From a virus: 37,915 nt of DNA. Positions 29,376-37,184 of the stretch are shown here, piece after piece. The stretch covers positions 1-37,915 of IMG/VR virus record IMGVR_UViG_3300022858_000626. One strand, 5' to 3'. Under the pieces are notes generated by a model. It ran no database searches. It saw only the letters and a program-made list of their open reading frames with translations, and was not told the DNA's origin. Numbering within the stretch: the first letter of the stretch is position 1; each line of letters starts with the position of its first letter. The position numbers and the translations under genes are program-made.

Positions 29376-31000
29376 TGGGACGAATAGTAAGCGGCGGTCT
29401 TATTGGTTCACAATCTAAGCAAAATATTACCCCTCAACATACTAGTAATAAATCAAAAGGCTTTGAACCGTACCTAGGACCTTTGACTGAAGAACAAGAA
29501 TCGACCCCACAATACATAGCTCGCAACGTAGCAAAGACTCCTGCATCTCTTTATGAAATGGGTCGTTCTTTAGGTGGTTTAGGCAACCTAGTTGAATTAG
29601 GCGCCCGTAAACTTGGTGCACCAGAGTCAGTTAAAAATTTGTTAGGGCATATAATTCCAACATCACAACAAGCACATGAAGAAGCAGCATCTATATTGCC
29701 TCAATATATGACTGAGAACAAGCAGGGCGATGAGCTACCACAATTTGCAGCTAAAGAGTTAGCCTTAGCCGCAGCGACTGGTGGTCTTGGTAGACCATTA
29801 GCATTTCTAGCATCATCGCTTGGTGGTCTTGCTGGTGGTTATATTGGTAGTGAAGTAGGCGGCGCTATTGGTAAAAGAGTTGGTGACGAAGAAGTAGGTA
29901 GAGCAATTGGAGGCCTCGGAGGTGGTTTTGCAGGTTCTACAGGCACTCAAATAGGAGTTAAAAAGTTACGTCCATCAAAAGCATTGCCAGAAATGTTCAA
30001 TCGCGATAAAGCACAGCGTATCAATTCTGCTACCGATGAAATGAGAGCGTATGATACTCGCATCAAAGATGTTAAGCAACAACAGCATGAATCATACAAA
30101 AAAGCACAAGAAACTATTCCACATTCTCAAAAAAGTGATGCTACTGGATTATATAACAAATTAAAAGACATAAGTAATAATATTAGTTCTGGACTAACAC
30201 AGCCTGAAAAATCATCTATTATGGAGCGTGTTAAATCTGTTGCAGGTGACATCAAAAATAAGAAATTAACTATTGGTCAAGCGAAAGAAGCGCGTAAAAA
30301 TATTAACGAAGCAGTATATACAAGACATATCCCTTCTGGTGTTAAAAATAAACTTAAAGAGGTCACGGGAGCACTTGATGAATTCATTGAAACATTTGGC
30401 CCCGAACATTATGAACATTTTAAGCGTGGTGAAACATCGACAATAGAACTTAAACAGATGCAGAAACAACGCAATGAATTTATACAACAAAAAAAGAGTC
30501 AGATTCGTAATATTAATAAGGAATCTCTCGATGATATAACTGATCCTATTAGAAGTTCTATAAAAGATGGAAACAAGCCACTTTACAATGACATCATTAA
30601 ATCTCCTGTTAAACAGAAAGAAGTTGCATCAAATATAGAAAAAGCATTAGGATTCGCGAAGGATAAATTTGGTGTTGTCTCGGCAGGTATTATACTTGGT
30701 GCATTAGGACTTGATAAAAGATTAGCAGTCCTAGCGTCAGGATCAGGAATTATATTGCAAAATCTTCATAAAGAAGTTTCTCTTGCTCGAAATATTGCTA
30801 AGAAATACCCACAATTATTTAAGGAATATACTCCACAACTAATAAAGGCAGCCCAGCAAGGTGTAGCACAGACAGCAAACGTAATAACAACTTTAGGCAC
30901 AAAAGTTGAACAAGCAGCAACTGAACCTTCTAGGCAACAACCTACAAAACAATCTACAAAACAAACAAAAGGTAGAATTATCAAAGGTGGTTTACGATAA
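29375..31000 (+). CDS. Putative ejection protein 3 with glycine-zipper membrane segment
   Basis: 541 aa from the ATG at 29375, which overlaps the previous stop (TAATG) and has AAGGAT nine bases upstream. A hydrophobic Gly/Ala segment at about 130-190 ('FLASSLGGLAGGYIGSEVGG', 'AIGGLGGGFAG') should enter membranes. The centre is a long Lys/Gln-rich helical region, and another hydrophobic stretch occurs near 445-470 ('GVVSAGIILGALGLDKRLAV'). The C-terminus 'GRIIKGGLR' echoes the N-terminal 'GRIVSGGLIG'. Interpreted as the largest ejection protein; no transglycosylase motif was seen. Confidence 0.52.
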   Translation: MGRIVSGGLIGSQSKQNITPQHTSNKSKGFEPYLGPLTEEQESTPQYIARNVAKTPASLYEMGRSLGGLGNLVELGARKLGAPESVKNLLGHIIPTSQQAHEEAASILPQYMTENKQGDELPQFAAKELALAAATGGLGRPLAFLASSLGGLAGGYIGSEVGGAIGKRVGDEEVGRAIGGLGGGFAGSTGTQIGVKKLRPSKALPEMFNRDKAQRINSATDEMRAYDTRIKDVKQQQHESYKKAQETIPHSQKSDATGLYNKLKDISNNISSGLTQPEKSSIMERVKSVAGDIKNKKLTIGQAKEARKNINEAVYTRHIPSGVKNKLKEVTGALDEFIETFGPEHYEHFKRGETSTIELKQMQKQRNEFIQQKKSQIRNINKESLDDITDPIRSSIKDGNKPLYNDIIKSPVKQKEVASNIEKALGFAKDKFGVVSAGIILGALGLDKRLAVLASGSGIILQNLHKEVSLARNIAKKYPQLFKEYTPQLIKAAQQGVAQTANVITTLGTKVEQAATEPSRQQPTKQSTKQTKGRIIKGGLR

Positions 31001-31108
31001 TACCCAAGCGATAAACATACAAATGATCAAGTGTTCTATTACCCACATAAATTCTCCATAAATGTTACTGGTATCTTTAAAATTAAACTAGTTCGACCTA
31101 CTTCAAAC

Positions 31109-31133
31109 ATGGGACTACAAATTCGAGTCCCAT
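31109..31133. terminator. Hairpin between ejection operon and RHH gene
   Basis: ATGGGACT (31109-31116) pairs with AGTCCCAT (31126-31133) around a nine-base loop. TATTTACAG follows on the plus strand. It lies between convergent genes in the 197-bp gap 31001-31197, the only structure I see there, and probably ends both transcripts. Confidence 0.5.
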
Positions 31134-31197
31134 TATTTACAGCAGTGTTTAAACGCCTATCTTATTCAGATAGTATATATGTCATAATAACAACCCC

Positions 31198-31374
31198 TCA
31201 AATATAATTTTTATCCTTTAACATCTTCCCCGTAAGGGCCTCAATCACATACTGCCGCATTGAGATGCGTCTCTCAATAGCATGTTTTTTTACTTCGATA
31301 AGGAACTGTCTCTCTACTTTTATGCGGAGGAAAGTACTGTCTTTAACCGTAGATTTCAATTCTTCACGTTTCAC
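31198..31374 (-). CDS. Arc/CopG-type ribbon-helix-helix repressor
   Basis: 58 aa from the GTG at 31374, which has AGGAG five bases upstream; longer frames lack this. Fold: strand 'STFLRIKVE', helix 'RQFLIEVKKHAIERR', turn, helix 'SMRQYVIEALTGKML', the pattern of Arc/Mnt/CopG repressors that bind as dimers of dimers. The gene lies after the ejection genes and before tail-spike/fibre genes, as P22 arc and mnt do. The DNA just upstream holds three 9-bp repeats suited to its binding, so autoregulation is likely. Confidence 0.65.
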   Translation of the reverse strand: MKREELKSTVKDSTFLRIKVERQFLIEVKKHAIERRISMRQYVIEALTGKMLKDKNYI

Positions 31375-31390
31375 AAATACTCCTACTTTT

Positions 31391-31423
31391 GGTATAAATA
31401 GTATAAACGGTATAAATATACTA
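31391..31423. promoter_or_regulatory. Operator-like repeat cluster upstream of the RHH gene
   Basis: Three direct repeats at an exact 9-base period: GGTATAAAT (31391), AGTATAAAC (31400), GGTATAAAT (31409). They are overlaid by an inverted repeat TAGTATA (31399-31405) / TATACTA (31417-31423). The cluster lies between the divergent RHH gene and the + strand gene at 31510. The TATA-rich units can also serve as -10 elements on the minus strand (TATACT, 31405-31400). Confidence 0.6.
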
Positions 31424-31509
31424 CAAAATGGTAACATTTAAGTAAAGCTTTTTTTTTAAACTGGATTCATGCTTTACTATATATAGAAGTAGACAATGTT
31501 AGGAAATGT

Positions 31510-31773
31510 ATGAAAATGTTGTTACTTTTGTCGTGTCTTTTTTGTATATATCATTCTGTTCAATCTTGTGGACTAATGGTATGGGGAAACAGTGCCTCGT
31601 CCGATCTCGTTAGTGCTAGCGCATCTTTTAGTAATAATTTTAACTACTGGCAAACGTTTCACAGTTTTAATATCAATTACAATGATCTGTTCATATTGTT
31701 GACCACGGATTGCATTTTCCACATTTTATTCATTGGCATAATAGTTTACTTAATATATTATTCACGTTTTTAA
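31510..31773 (+). CDS. Secreted or membrane-anchored small protein
   Basis: 87 aa. It has a signal peptide (MKMLLLLSCLFCIYHSVQS) followed by Cys20; 'VQSC' is an imperfect lipobox, so a lipoprotein is possible. Next comes a short Ser/Asn/Phe-rich stretch and a transmembrane helix near the end (IFHILFIGIIVYLIYY). AGGAAA precedes the ATG. Divergent from the RHH gene, it could be under that repressor. In P22 the same neighbourhood encodes the exclusion protein SieA, so superinfection exclusion is a reasonable guess. Confidence 0.55.
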   Translation: MKMLLLLSCLFCIYHSVQSCGLMVWGNSASSDLVSASASFSNNFNYWQTFHSFNINYNDLFILLTTDCIFHILFIGIIVYLIYYSRF

Positions 31774-31785
31774 AAAGGAGACGTA

Positions 31786-31989
31786 ATGGAACTTAAATCA
31801 ACAGTTATATTAGAAGTTAAACGAGGTGAATTTGTTTTTAGAATGGAATTACCTGTTGGAGCTCCCTTGGGCGATACCTATGAGGCTGGTTGGGACTTTT
31901 TGAAAAAGATTAATGATTTAATGACTGATGCCATTGAAAAAGCTAAGCCACAAACCAATAAAGAAATTTCTGGCGAGCGAGATGAGTAA
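31786..31989 (+). CDS. Small unknown protein
   Basis: A 67-aa protein with an excellent AAAGGAG. N-terminal strands 'TVILEVKRGEFVFRMELPVG' are followed by a helical, acidic tail. The pattern 'MELPVGAPLG.TYEAGWDFL' looks familiar from small conserved phage proteins of unknown function. The stop overlaps the next gene's start by eight bases, so it is co-translated with the three paralogues that follow. Confidence 0.55.
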   Translation: MELKSTVILEVKRGEFVFRMELPVGAPLGDTYEAGWDFLKKINDLMTDAIEKAKPQTNKEISGERDE

Positions 31990-32320
31990 TCTTACACGAG
32001 CACGTGCTATTGAGTTATTATTCTATGATCCCAATGATCTCGACCCAGTAGTTTGGCATGTTGTAACTGATAGTCTCGAAGAATCATGTTTTCTTGTACG
32101 GTTTACTAATAGTAGCGATTCGATTATTTATCTATCATACGATAAGGGTGTAACAACTCATGATGTATCAATTCCAGATTCTGTAGTCGAAATTCAATTT
32201 CAGAGCAATGCTCCATATTCTGGCAGATCTAACAGTATTGCTAAAGGTACTTCCATATATGTACGTGGAAGACCTGATGATGGAATATTTTGTATATCAG
32301 GGTATACATATGTGGAATAA
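31982..32320 (+). CDS. Tandem paralogue A (beta-rich virion-like protein)
   Basis: 112 aa from the ATG at 31982 (MSNLTRARAIELLFYDPN), chosen because a longer frame would overlap the previous gene fully and because the RAR motif near the start aligns with paralogues B and C. Strand pattern: 'CFLVRFTNSSDSIIYLSYDK', '...SIAKGTSIYVRGRPDDG', final 'ISGYTYVE'. It probably has a jelly-roll or similar beta fold. Unknown role; position before the major fibre suggests a baseplate-like or fibre-base subunit. Confidence 0.55.
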   Translation: MSNLTRARAIELLFYDPNDLDPVVWHVVTDSLEESCFLVRFTNSSDSIIYLSYDKGVTTHDVSIPDSVVEIQFQSNAPYSGRSNSIAKGTSIYVRGRPDDGIFCISGYTYVE

Positions 32321-32322
32321 CA

Positions 32323-32667
32323 ATGCAAATCAAAAATAGAGCACGCGCTTTGCCTACATGTATACTTGATGGGGCCCTCTTTCCCATTAATCCAATGGTC
32401 TATTGCCCACCATTAACAGCACCGATATTTAGGCTTTCGATTTATAATAACCTAAAATTTGGCGCTGCATATTTATACATAGATGGAAACGCGGCTGATG
32501 TTATATTTTCTGAAATGCCATTACATATCGATACTCAGAAATTTAACTCATATAGCGAGAGAACTACATTATTCCCCAAAGGTACCATTTTTAGTATTGA
32601 TAATGAAGAAGATTTTAACGCTGGTTCAGTAATTTTAGTAGGTTATACCTATTACTGGGAGGTCTAA
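32323..32667 (+). CDS. Tandem paralogue B
   Basis: 114 aa (MQIKNRARALPTC). It keeps the layout of A: N-terminal RAR, 'FRLSIYNNLKFGAAYLYIDG', 'FPKGTIFSIDNEEDFNAGSV' and the ending 'LVGYTYYWE'. Its TAA overlaps the ATG of C (TAATG). The ribosome-binding site is weak (GGAATAAC), so translation probably depends on coupling to A. Confidence 0.55.
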   Translation: MQIKNRARALPTCILDGALFPINPMVYCPPLTAPIFRLSIYNNLKFGAAYLYIDGNAADVIFSEMPLHIDTQKFNSYSERTTLFPKGTIFSIDNEEDFNAGSVILVGYTYYWEV

Positions 32668-33020
32668 TGGGCATACAAACTTCTATACGTTTAGAAATAG
32701 CCCCCGCAGCAAGTAAATTATGGAATGCCATTGTCGTAGGTTATACCACTTTGGGTAATCCTATTAGCAACCGAGCACGCATGATTCTTTTGCAGAATTT
32801 TACGAATGGTGATTTGTGGATATCAAAAAATGGTGTAGATGATCATATTCCCTTAGGTTCACGATCATTCATGTTACTTGATATCATGTCAAATCAATCG
32901 GCACAAGGCATGTCCTTTTATGTTTCAAAAGGAACACAATTCTATGTCAAATGGCTTGAAGCTGCTGGTCCCGCTTCTGGTAGTGTTTACATGACATATT
33001 TCTACGGTTCGGAGGAATGA
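32667..33020 (+). CDS. Tandem paralogue C
   Basis: 117 aa (MGIQTSIRLEIAPAASKLWN). It follows the same plan after a longer N-terminal arm: 'SNRARMILLQNFTNGDLWIS', 'YVSKGTQFYVKWLEAAGPAS', last strand 'VYMTYFYGSEE'. GGAGGTCTA stands before the start. One base after its stop begins the 609-aa fibre, whose GGAGG ribosome-binding site lies inside this gene. Confidence 0.55.
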   Translation: MGIQTSIRLEIAPAASKLWNAIVVGYTTLGNPISNRARMILLQNFTNGDLWISKNGVDDHIPLGSRSFMLLDIMSNQSAQGMSFYVSKGTQFYVKWLEAAGPASGSVYMTYFYGSEE

Positions 33021-33021
33021 T

Positions 33022-34851
33022 ATGTCACAATCAGGTTCTTTATTTGTAACACCTCCAGTTGGAGCCGGCGTCCAGTATTTAGGCGATGGAACTCTTGATA
33101 ATAACGTAGGACCAGATCTTGGTGGTCTTATATCTATTCTCGGCACTGCAGGCGATGTTATTGTAGCATACAATACACATGCAAACGCTGTAACATTAAG
33201 CACAGTCGGGAATGCTGCAAGCTTTGATGCGGATGTGGGGGCTGCTGTACCTGTTGCTGGTGTACTTAAGGTTTTTGGCACTGCCAATAAGGTTACTACA
33301 GCAGCTGAAGATGATAAGGTAACTATATCATTGCCCAATAATGTCACTATTCCAGGCGACTTTCAGGCCGCTAATGTTGTTTCATCGGGTGCTATTAATT
33401 GCGCAACAGTAGTAACAACAGGAATAGTTACAGTTGGAGGTAATATCAGCATCACAGGGAATATGAGTGGAGTTGCCAATATTGTTTGTTCTGGAATAAT
33501 ATCAACGACTAGTACAATTGGAGGATTTGTATCATATGCAGCGCTAGAACATTTCGCCTATTATACTACCTATGGCGATATAGCAACTGTCCATGGCAAT
33601 TTAGGAACTGTTCATGGTAGAGTTTCTGGCAAAACTTTGATTGTTGAGACTACTGCAACTATCAGTTCACTTAATGTACCAGGCATACTATCTAATACAA
33701 ATGCTGGTCTCATACAATCATCAGCTGGTGCTAATGGACAAGTACTTATTGGTGGCGGCGCAGCTCCCGCTTGGCGTAATCTTACAGCTGGCAATGGAAT
33801 AGTTGTAGGTAATCTAGCTAATTCAATAACAATAGGTCTTAATAATAATATTGTTCTACCAGGTACTTTTGGGGCATCGTCAGTTACCTCCGATAATTTA
33901 ATGACTGCAAGCAATGGCTTAACAGTTAGCAGTGGCAATGTTACTATCACTACTGGTAATGTTGATGTAAGTGGTGGCACCATGGCAGTTAGAGGCTCTA
34001 TTTCGAGTACACATGCTGGAATATCGGCTGCTGGAACGATAGTTTCTAATAATTTAGAGACAGGATTTAGATCATATTCCCAAATTGGTCATTTAGCTTT
34101 TTTCACTGAAAATGGTGATATATCCGCTTTTAATGGTAATATCGTCGCATCAGGCGGGACTATTATTGGTAGCCATTTAAATGTAACTTTCAATGCAACT
34201 ATAGACTCGCTTAATGTACCAGGCATATTATCTAATACAAATACTGGTCTCATACAATCATCAGCTGGTACTAATGGACAAGTACTTATTGGTGGCGGCG
34301 CAGCTCCCGCTTGGCGTAATATTACAGCTGGTACGGGAATATCAATAACTAATGCAGCTAACTCAATAACGATTACTAATTCAGGTGTAGGTGGCGTTAA
34401 GGCAGCATTTTTTGCACAACTAAATGCACCAAAAGTTAATATTTCTGGCGATGGCTCAACATATTTATTCAAGGGACCAGATCTTACTGAATCATATGAT
34501 ACAACAAATTCATTTAGCCATAATACTAATCCGGCACGATTTGTTGCTCCAGTTAATGGGATATATCAATTTACGTTGTCTGTTTCACCTTCAGCAGGGT
34601 CACAATTTTTTCATTACACAAATACTCTCAATATATATGCACCTGGAAGAACTTATATATTGACTCGTACGCCGATAATTACACGTGATATGCAAGGAAC
34701 ACAGGGTGATATATCCCAACTAACAACTAATATACAACTAACGATTGGTCAACAAGTATCCTTTGGCTTTGAATCTCAATCTGGTACGGGTGTAAAAAAT
34801 TGTTCTTTAGTAGCGTATGACACTTATATCACAGGTTTTCAAATCTCATAA
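33022..34851 (+). CDS. Large tail fibre with internal duplication and C1q-like tip
   Basis: A 609-aa protein. The shaft is Gly/Ala/Thr/Val-rich beta sequence ('NVTIPGDFQAANVVSSG', 'GNVTITTGNVDVSGG'). A 180-residue unit is repeated: 'SLNVPGILSNTNAGLIQSSA' plus 'GQVLIGGGAAPAWRN' occurs at about 217-256 and again at about 397-436, from nearly identical DNA. Residues about 460-609 form a C1q-like domain ('LYDTTNSF'-like 'ESYDTTNSFSHNTN', 'FVAPVNGIYQFTLSV', last strand 'YITGFQIS') homologous to the small proteins at 937-2390. Those small genes can be regarded as detached spare tips. Receptor unknown. Confidence 0.75.
   Translation: MSQSGSLFVTPPVGAGVQYLGDGTLDNNVGPDLGGLISILGTAGDVIVAYNTHANAVTLSTVGNAASFDADVGAAVPVAGVLKVFGTANKVTTAAEDDKVTISLPNNVTIPGDFQAANVVSSGAINCATVVTTGIVTVGGNISITGNMSGVANIVCSGIISTTSTIGGFVSYAALEHFAYYTTYGDIATVHGNLGTVHGRVSGKTLIVETTATISSLNVPGILSNTNAGLIQSSAGANGQVLIGGGAAPAWRNLTAGNGIVVGNLANSITIGLNNNIVLPGTFGASSVTSDNLMTASNGLTVSSGNVTITTGNVDVSGGTMAVRGSISSTHAGISAAGTIVSNNLETGFRSYSQIGHLAFFTENGDISAFNGNIVASGGTIIGSHLNVTFNATIDSLNVPGILSNTNTGLIQSSAGTNGQVLIGGGAAPAWRNITAGTGISITNAANSITITNSGVGGVKAAFFAQLNAPKVNISGDGSTYLFKGPDLTESYDTTNSFSHNTNPARFVAPVNGIYQFTLSVSPSAGSQFFHYTNTLNIYAPGRTYILTRTPIITRDMQGTQGDISQLTTNIQLTIGQQVSFGFESQSGTGVKNCSLVAYDTYITGFQIS
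33670..33791 (+). repeat. 122-bp direct repeat in the fibre gene, copy 1
   Basis: Nearly identical to 34210-34331, offset exactly 540 bases (180 codons). Only a few scattered substitutions separate the copies, far fewer than in the flanking unit, suggesting recent gene conversion or strong constraint. Confidence 0.85.
34210..34331 (+). repeat. 122-bp direct repeat in the fibre gene, copy 2
   Basis: Second copy of the repeat starting CTTAATGTACCAGGCAT. Recombination between the copies would delete exactly 180 codons in frame. Confidence 0.85.
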
Positions 34852-34873
34852 TTCTTAAAAAGGAGAATTAGAA

Positions 34874-35422
34874 ATGTCTAAAAATGTAAACAATTTATCC
34901 TCTTATGGACAAAACCAACCACTTATTGGTGTTTTTGATCCGCCGATAGCATCAAAACGCAATCCGACTGGTAACGATAAAGCATCCATCGGGCGTGTTT
35001 GGGTTAACAAACTAACAAATACTATTTATATCCTGTCTAGTTTTGCAGGAGGTCAAGCAGTCTGGACAGCGGTCGATAATTCAGGTGCAACAGGTATAAC
35101 GTGGTCGCGTGAAGCAGGTGCGGCAGTCGCTATGACTAATAATCATGGTTATGTGAATACTAATGCCGGACTCACTACTTTTACATTACCTGCAGTTTCA
35201 CCCCTAGGGTCGGTAATTAAGATAATCGGTGAAGGCGCTGGAGGATGGCGAATCAATGCCCAAGCAGGTCAAAACTTTAGATTTGGTCAAGTTCCAGGTG
35301 TGGCAGGTGGAAGCATAAGAATCCCTATCAACCATACATATGCGTCTATTTCATTGATTACGTCTGTAGCAAATACAACATTTGAAGTAGTTTTAACTAA
35401 TGACAATATAAACGTTACTTAA
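34874..35422 (+). CDS. Tail-fibre protein with GGW domain
   Basis: A 182-aa protein. The N-terminal part 'NQPLIGVFDPPIASKRNPTG' and 'GRVWVNKLTNTIYILSSF' looks like the small attachment module common to phage proteins that print 'g.vWvn..t...yi'. The C-terminal half is the domain 'HGYVNTNAGLTTFTLPA', 'VIKIIGEGAGGWRINAQAGQ', shared with 298-888. AAAAAGGAG stands before the ATG, inside an AATTCT/AGAATT inverted repeat. Likely a fibre or adhesin accessory. Confidence 0.65.
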   Translation: MSKNVNNLSSYGQNQPLIGVFDPPIASKRNPTGNDKASIGRVWVNKLTNTIYILSSFAGGQAVWTAVDNSGATGITWSREAGAAVAMTNNHGYVNTNAGLTTFTLPAVSPLGSVIKIIGEGAGGWRINAQAGQNFRFGQVPGVAGGSIRIPINHTYASISLITSVANTTFEVVLTNDNINVT

Positions 35423-35448
35423 AAAAGAGAGTTTTAAAGGAGAAAAAT

Positions 35449-37170
35449 ATGCCTTTTAATAATATGAATAACAATTATCAAGCGTCACGTTATATCGTTG
35501 ATATTGATGGGACTACACCATTTGCTACAATTCAGTCGGCGATTGACCAGACTGTTACAGATGGTATTACAAGTGCTACAGTAATGATACGTCCAGGAAC
35601 ATATGATGAAGCATTAGTGCTAGTAGCAGGAATTAACCTGCAAGGATCAGAGGGTGAGGTATATATAAGAGGTATACATACACCACCAGCTACTGGTTCT
35701 ATCATGTTTTCAGGACTTAATCTTACGACTACTGCAGATATTTTGTTTGATGCTGCTGCTGGTACATGTAATATTAAGTTTTATGACTGTACATTCTATG
35801 CAGTTGGTGGAACGTATGACTTTGTTGGTCAAATATGTGATCTTGCATTATGGACCGGCGATATAACCATTGAATCATGTAATGAAACAACAGGATGTAC
35901 TAACTCAATTATATTTAATAATGGTAGTTCAGCTGTTGATATTATTGATTGTCCAGGAATTGGTTCTGGAGCTGTTTCAGCAACATTAACAGGTATTACC
36001 CGTATCATTAATTCCAGGATTAACTGTCCTCTAGGTTTTGTTGATGGCGATGTACAAATCGAGAATTCAACTATATCCGACATTATCACTATTACCGATC
36101 CTGCTGTAACTCATATTTACAACTCATATCTAACTCATGCTACAGCATGTATTGATTACAATTCAACAGGCGTTCTTGATATCGGCAACACTGTTATCGA
36201 TGTAGTAGGCAGTCCAGTCATAACTGGTACTGGAACAGCCCTTGAGATTGGTGAAGTCACCTTCATGAACGATTCAGTCATTGCAGGTACATTAACACAA
36301 ACCTTAGTAAGTGGTTGCTTCGCTAGTAACTTTCAAACATATGGTGTAGTTCGTCTTCCTGAAACCTCAGTCGGTGCGGATAATGGCGTTATATATATCG
36401 AAACAGAGCCATATTTACATTCTATGGGGACTGAGAACACTTTCGTCGGTGAACGCGCTGGTAATTTTACACTGACTACTGCAACTTCTATAGACTCAGT
36501 CGGTATCGGTACCGAATCTTTGAACGATATAACCTCAGCTGCGTACTCTACTGCCGTTGGTGCCTACTCTCTTGACAACCTTACAACTGGAGATAAGAAT
36601 CTAGCGCTAGGATTTCAAGCAGGAACAACGATAACAACTGGTACAAGCAATGTACTTATTGCAAATCCCGGATCAGCTGCAGCCGAATCTAACGTAATAC
36701 GTATAGGTGTTGATGGTGCAGGTGCTGGACAACAGGACTCAAATTACCAAGCAGGTATATACCAGGCTACAACTGGAGCGACAAAAGAAGTCGTTTATGT
36801 TGATAGTAACTTTAAATTGTCTTCATCTAATTTAGGTATTACACAGTGGATTGAAGCGAATACTGATCTTACTGCTGCAGTTAATACTGGATATGTCGTC
36901 AATATTACTGTGCCAGGATTGCTTACTATAACTATTCCTACAACATCAATTCTAGGCGACGTGGTAGAAATAGCCGGTCTTACAGCTGGAATGTGGTCCA
37001 TTGCTCAAAACGCATTACAAGTCATTCATTTCAGTGGCGTTGATACAACGGTTGGTGTTGGCGGCTCATTATCAGCTACAACACGCTATGACACTATCAA
37101 GCTATTGTGCGTAGTCGCGGATACTGAGTGGATTGTATTGGCAAGTTCAGGTGTCTTTAACCTAGTTTAA
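35449..37170 (+). CDS. Pectin-lyase-like tail fibre
   Basis: A 573-aa protein. Residues about 15-290 form a right-handed beta-helix of the pectin-lyase type: 'PFATIQSAIDQ', 'TVMIRPGTYDEALVLV', 'INLQGSEGEVYIRGI', then irregular coils. Residues about 335-440 carry degenerate copies of the head-repeat motif ('NTFVGERAGNFTL', 'YSTAVGAYSLDNLTTGDKN', 'LALGFQAGT'), which in many fibres precede an intramolecular chaperone; no S74 chaperone follows here. The last 100 residues are the GGW-type domain ('MWSIAQNALQ', 'VGVGGSLSAT'). The product could degrade or bind surface polysaccharide. Confidence 0.75.
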   Translation: MPFNNMNNNYQASRYIVDIDGTTPFATIQSAIDQTVTDGITSATVMIRPGTYDEALVLVAGINLQGSEGEVYIRGIHTPPATGSIMFSGLNLTTTADILFDAAAGTCNIKFYDCTFYAVGGTYDFVGQICDLALWTGDITIESCNETTGCTNSIIFNNGSSAVDIIDCPGIGSGAVSATLTGITRIINSRINCPLGFVDGDVQIENSTISDIITITDPAVTHIYNSYLTHATACIDYNSTGVLDIGNTVIDVVGSPVITGTGTALEIGEVTFMNDSVIAGTLTQTLVSGCFASNFQTYGVVRLPETSVGADNGVIYIETEPYLHSMGTENTFVGERAGNFTLTTATSIDSVGIGTESLNDITSAAYSTAVGAYSLDNLTTGDKNLALGFQAGTTITTGTSNVLIANPGSAAAESNVIRIGVDGAGAGQQDSNYQAGIYQATTGATKEVVYVDSNFKLSSSNLGITQWIEANTDLTAAVNTGYVVNITVPGLLTITIPTTSILGDVVEIAGLTAGMWSIAQNALQVIHFSGVDTTVGVGGSLSATTRYDTIKLLCVVADTEWIVLASSGVFNLV

Positions 37171-37184
37171 TTTAAGGATTTACT

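Noticed and set aside
31109-31140. TTCGAGTCCC looks like the T-loop/3' end of a tRNA or a tRNA-derived attachment site
   Set aside because: The T-stem does not pair in the tRNA layout and no acceptor stem, anticodon arm or CCA is present. It is explained by an 8-bp hairpin, and no integrase was found.
35449-37170. Peptidase S74 intramolecular chaperone fibre
   Set aside because: Head-type repeats that often precede S74 are present in degenerate form, but no S74 catalytic Ser/Lys domain follows; the C-terminus is the GGW-type domain.
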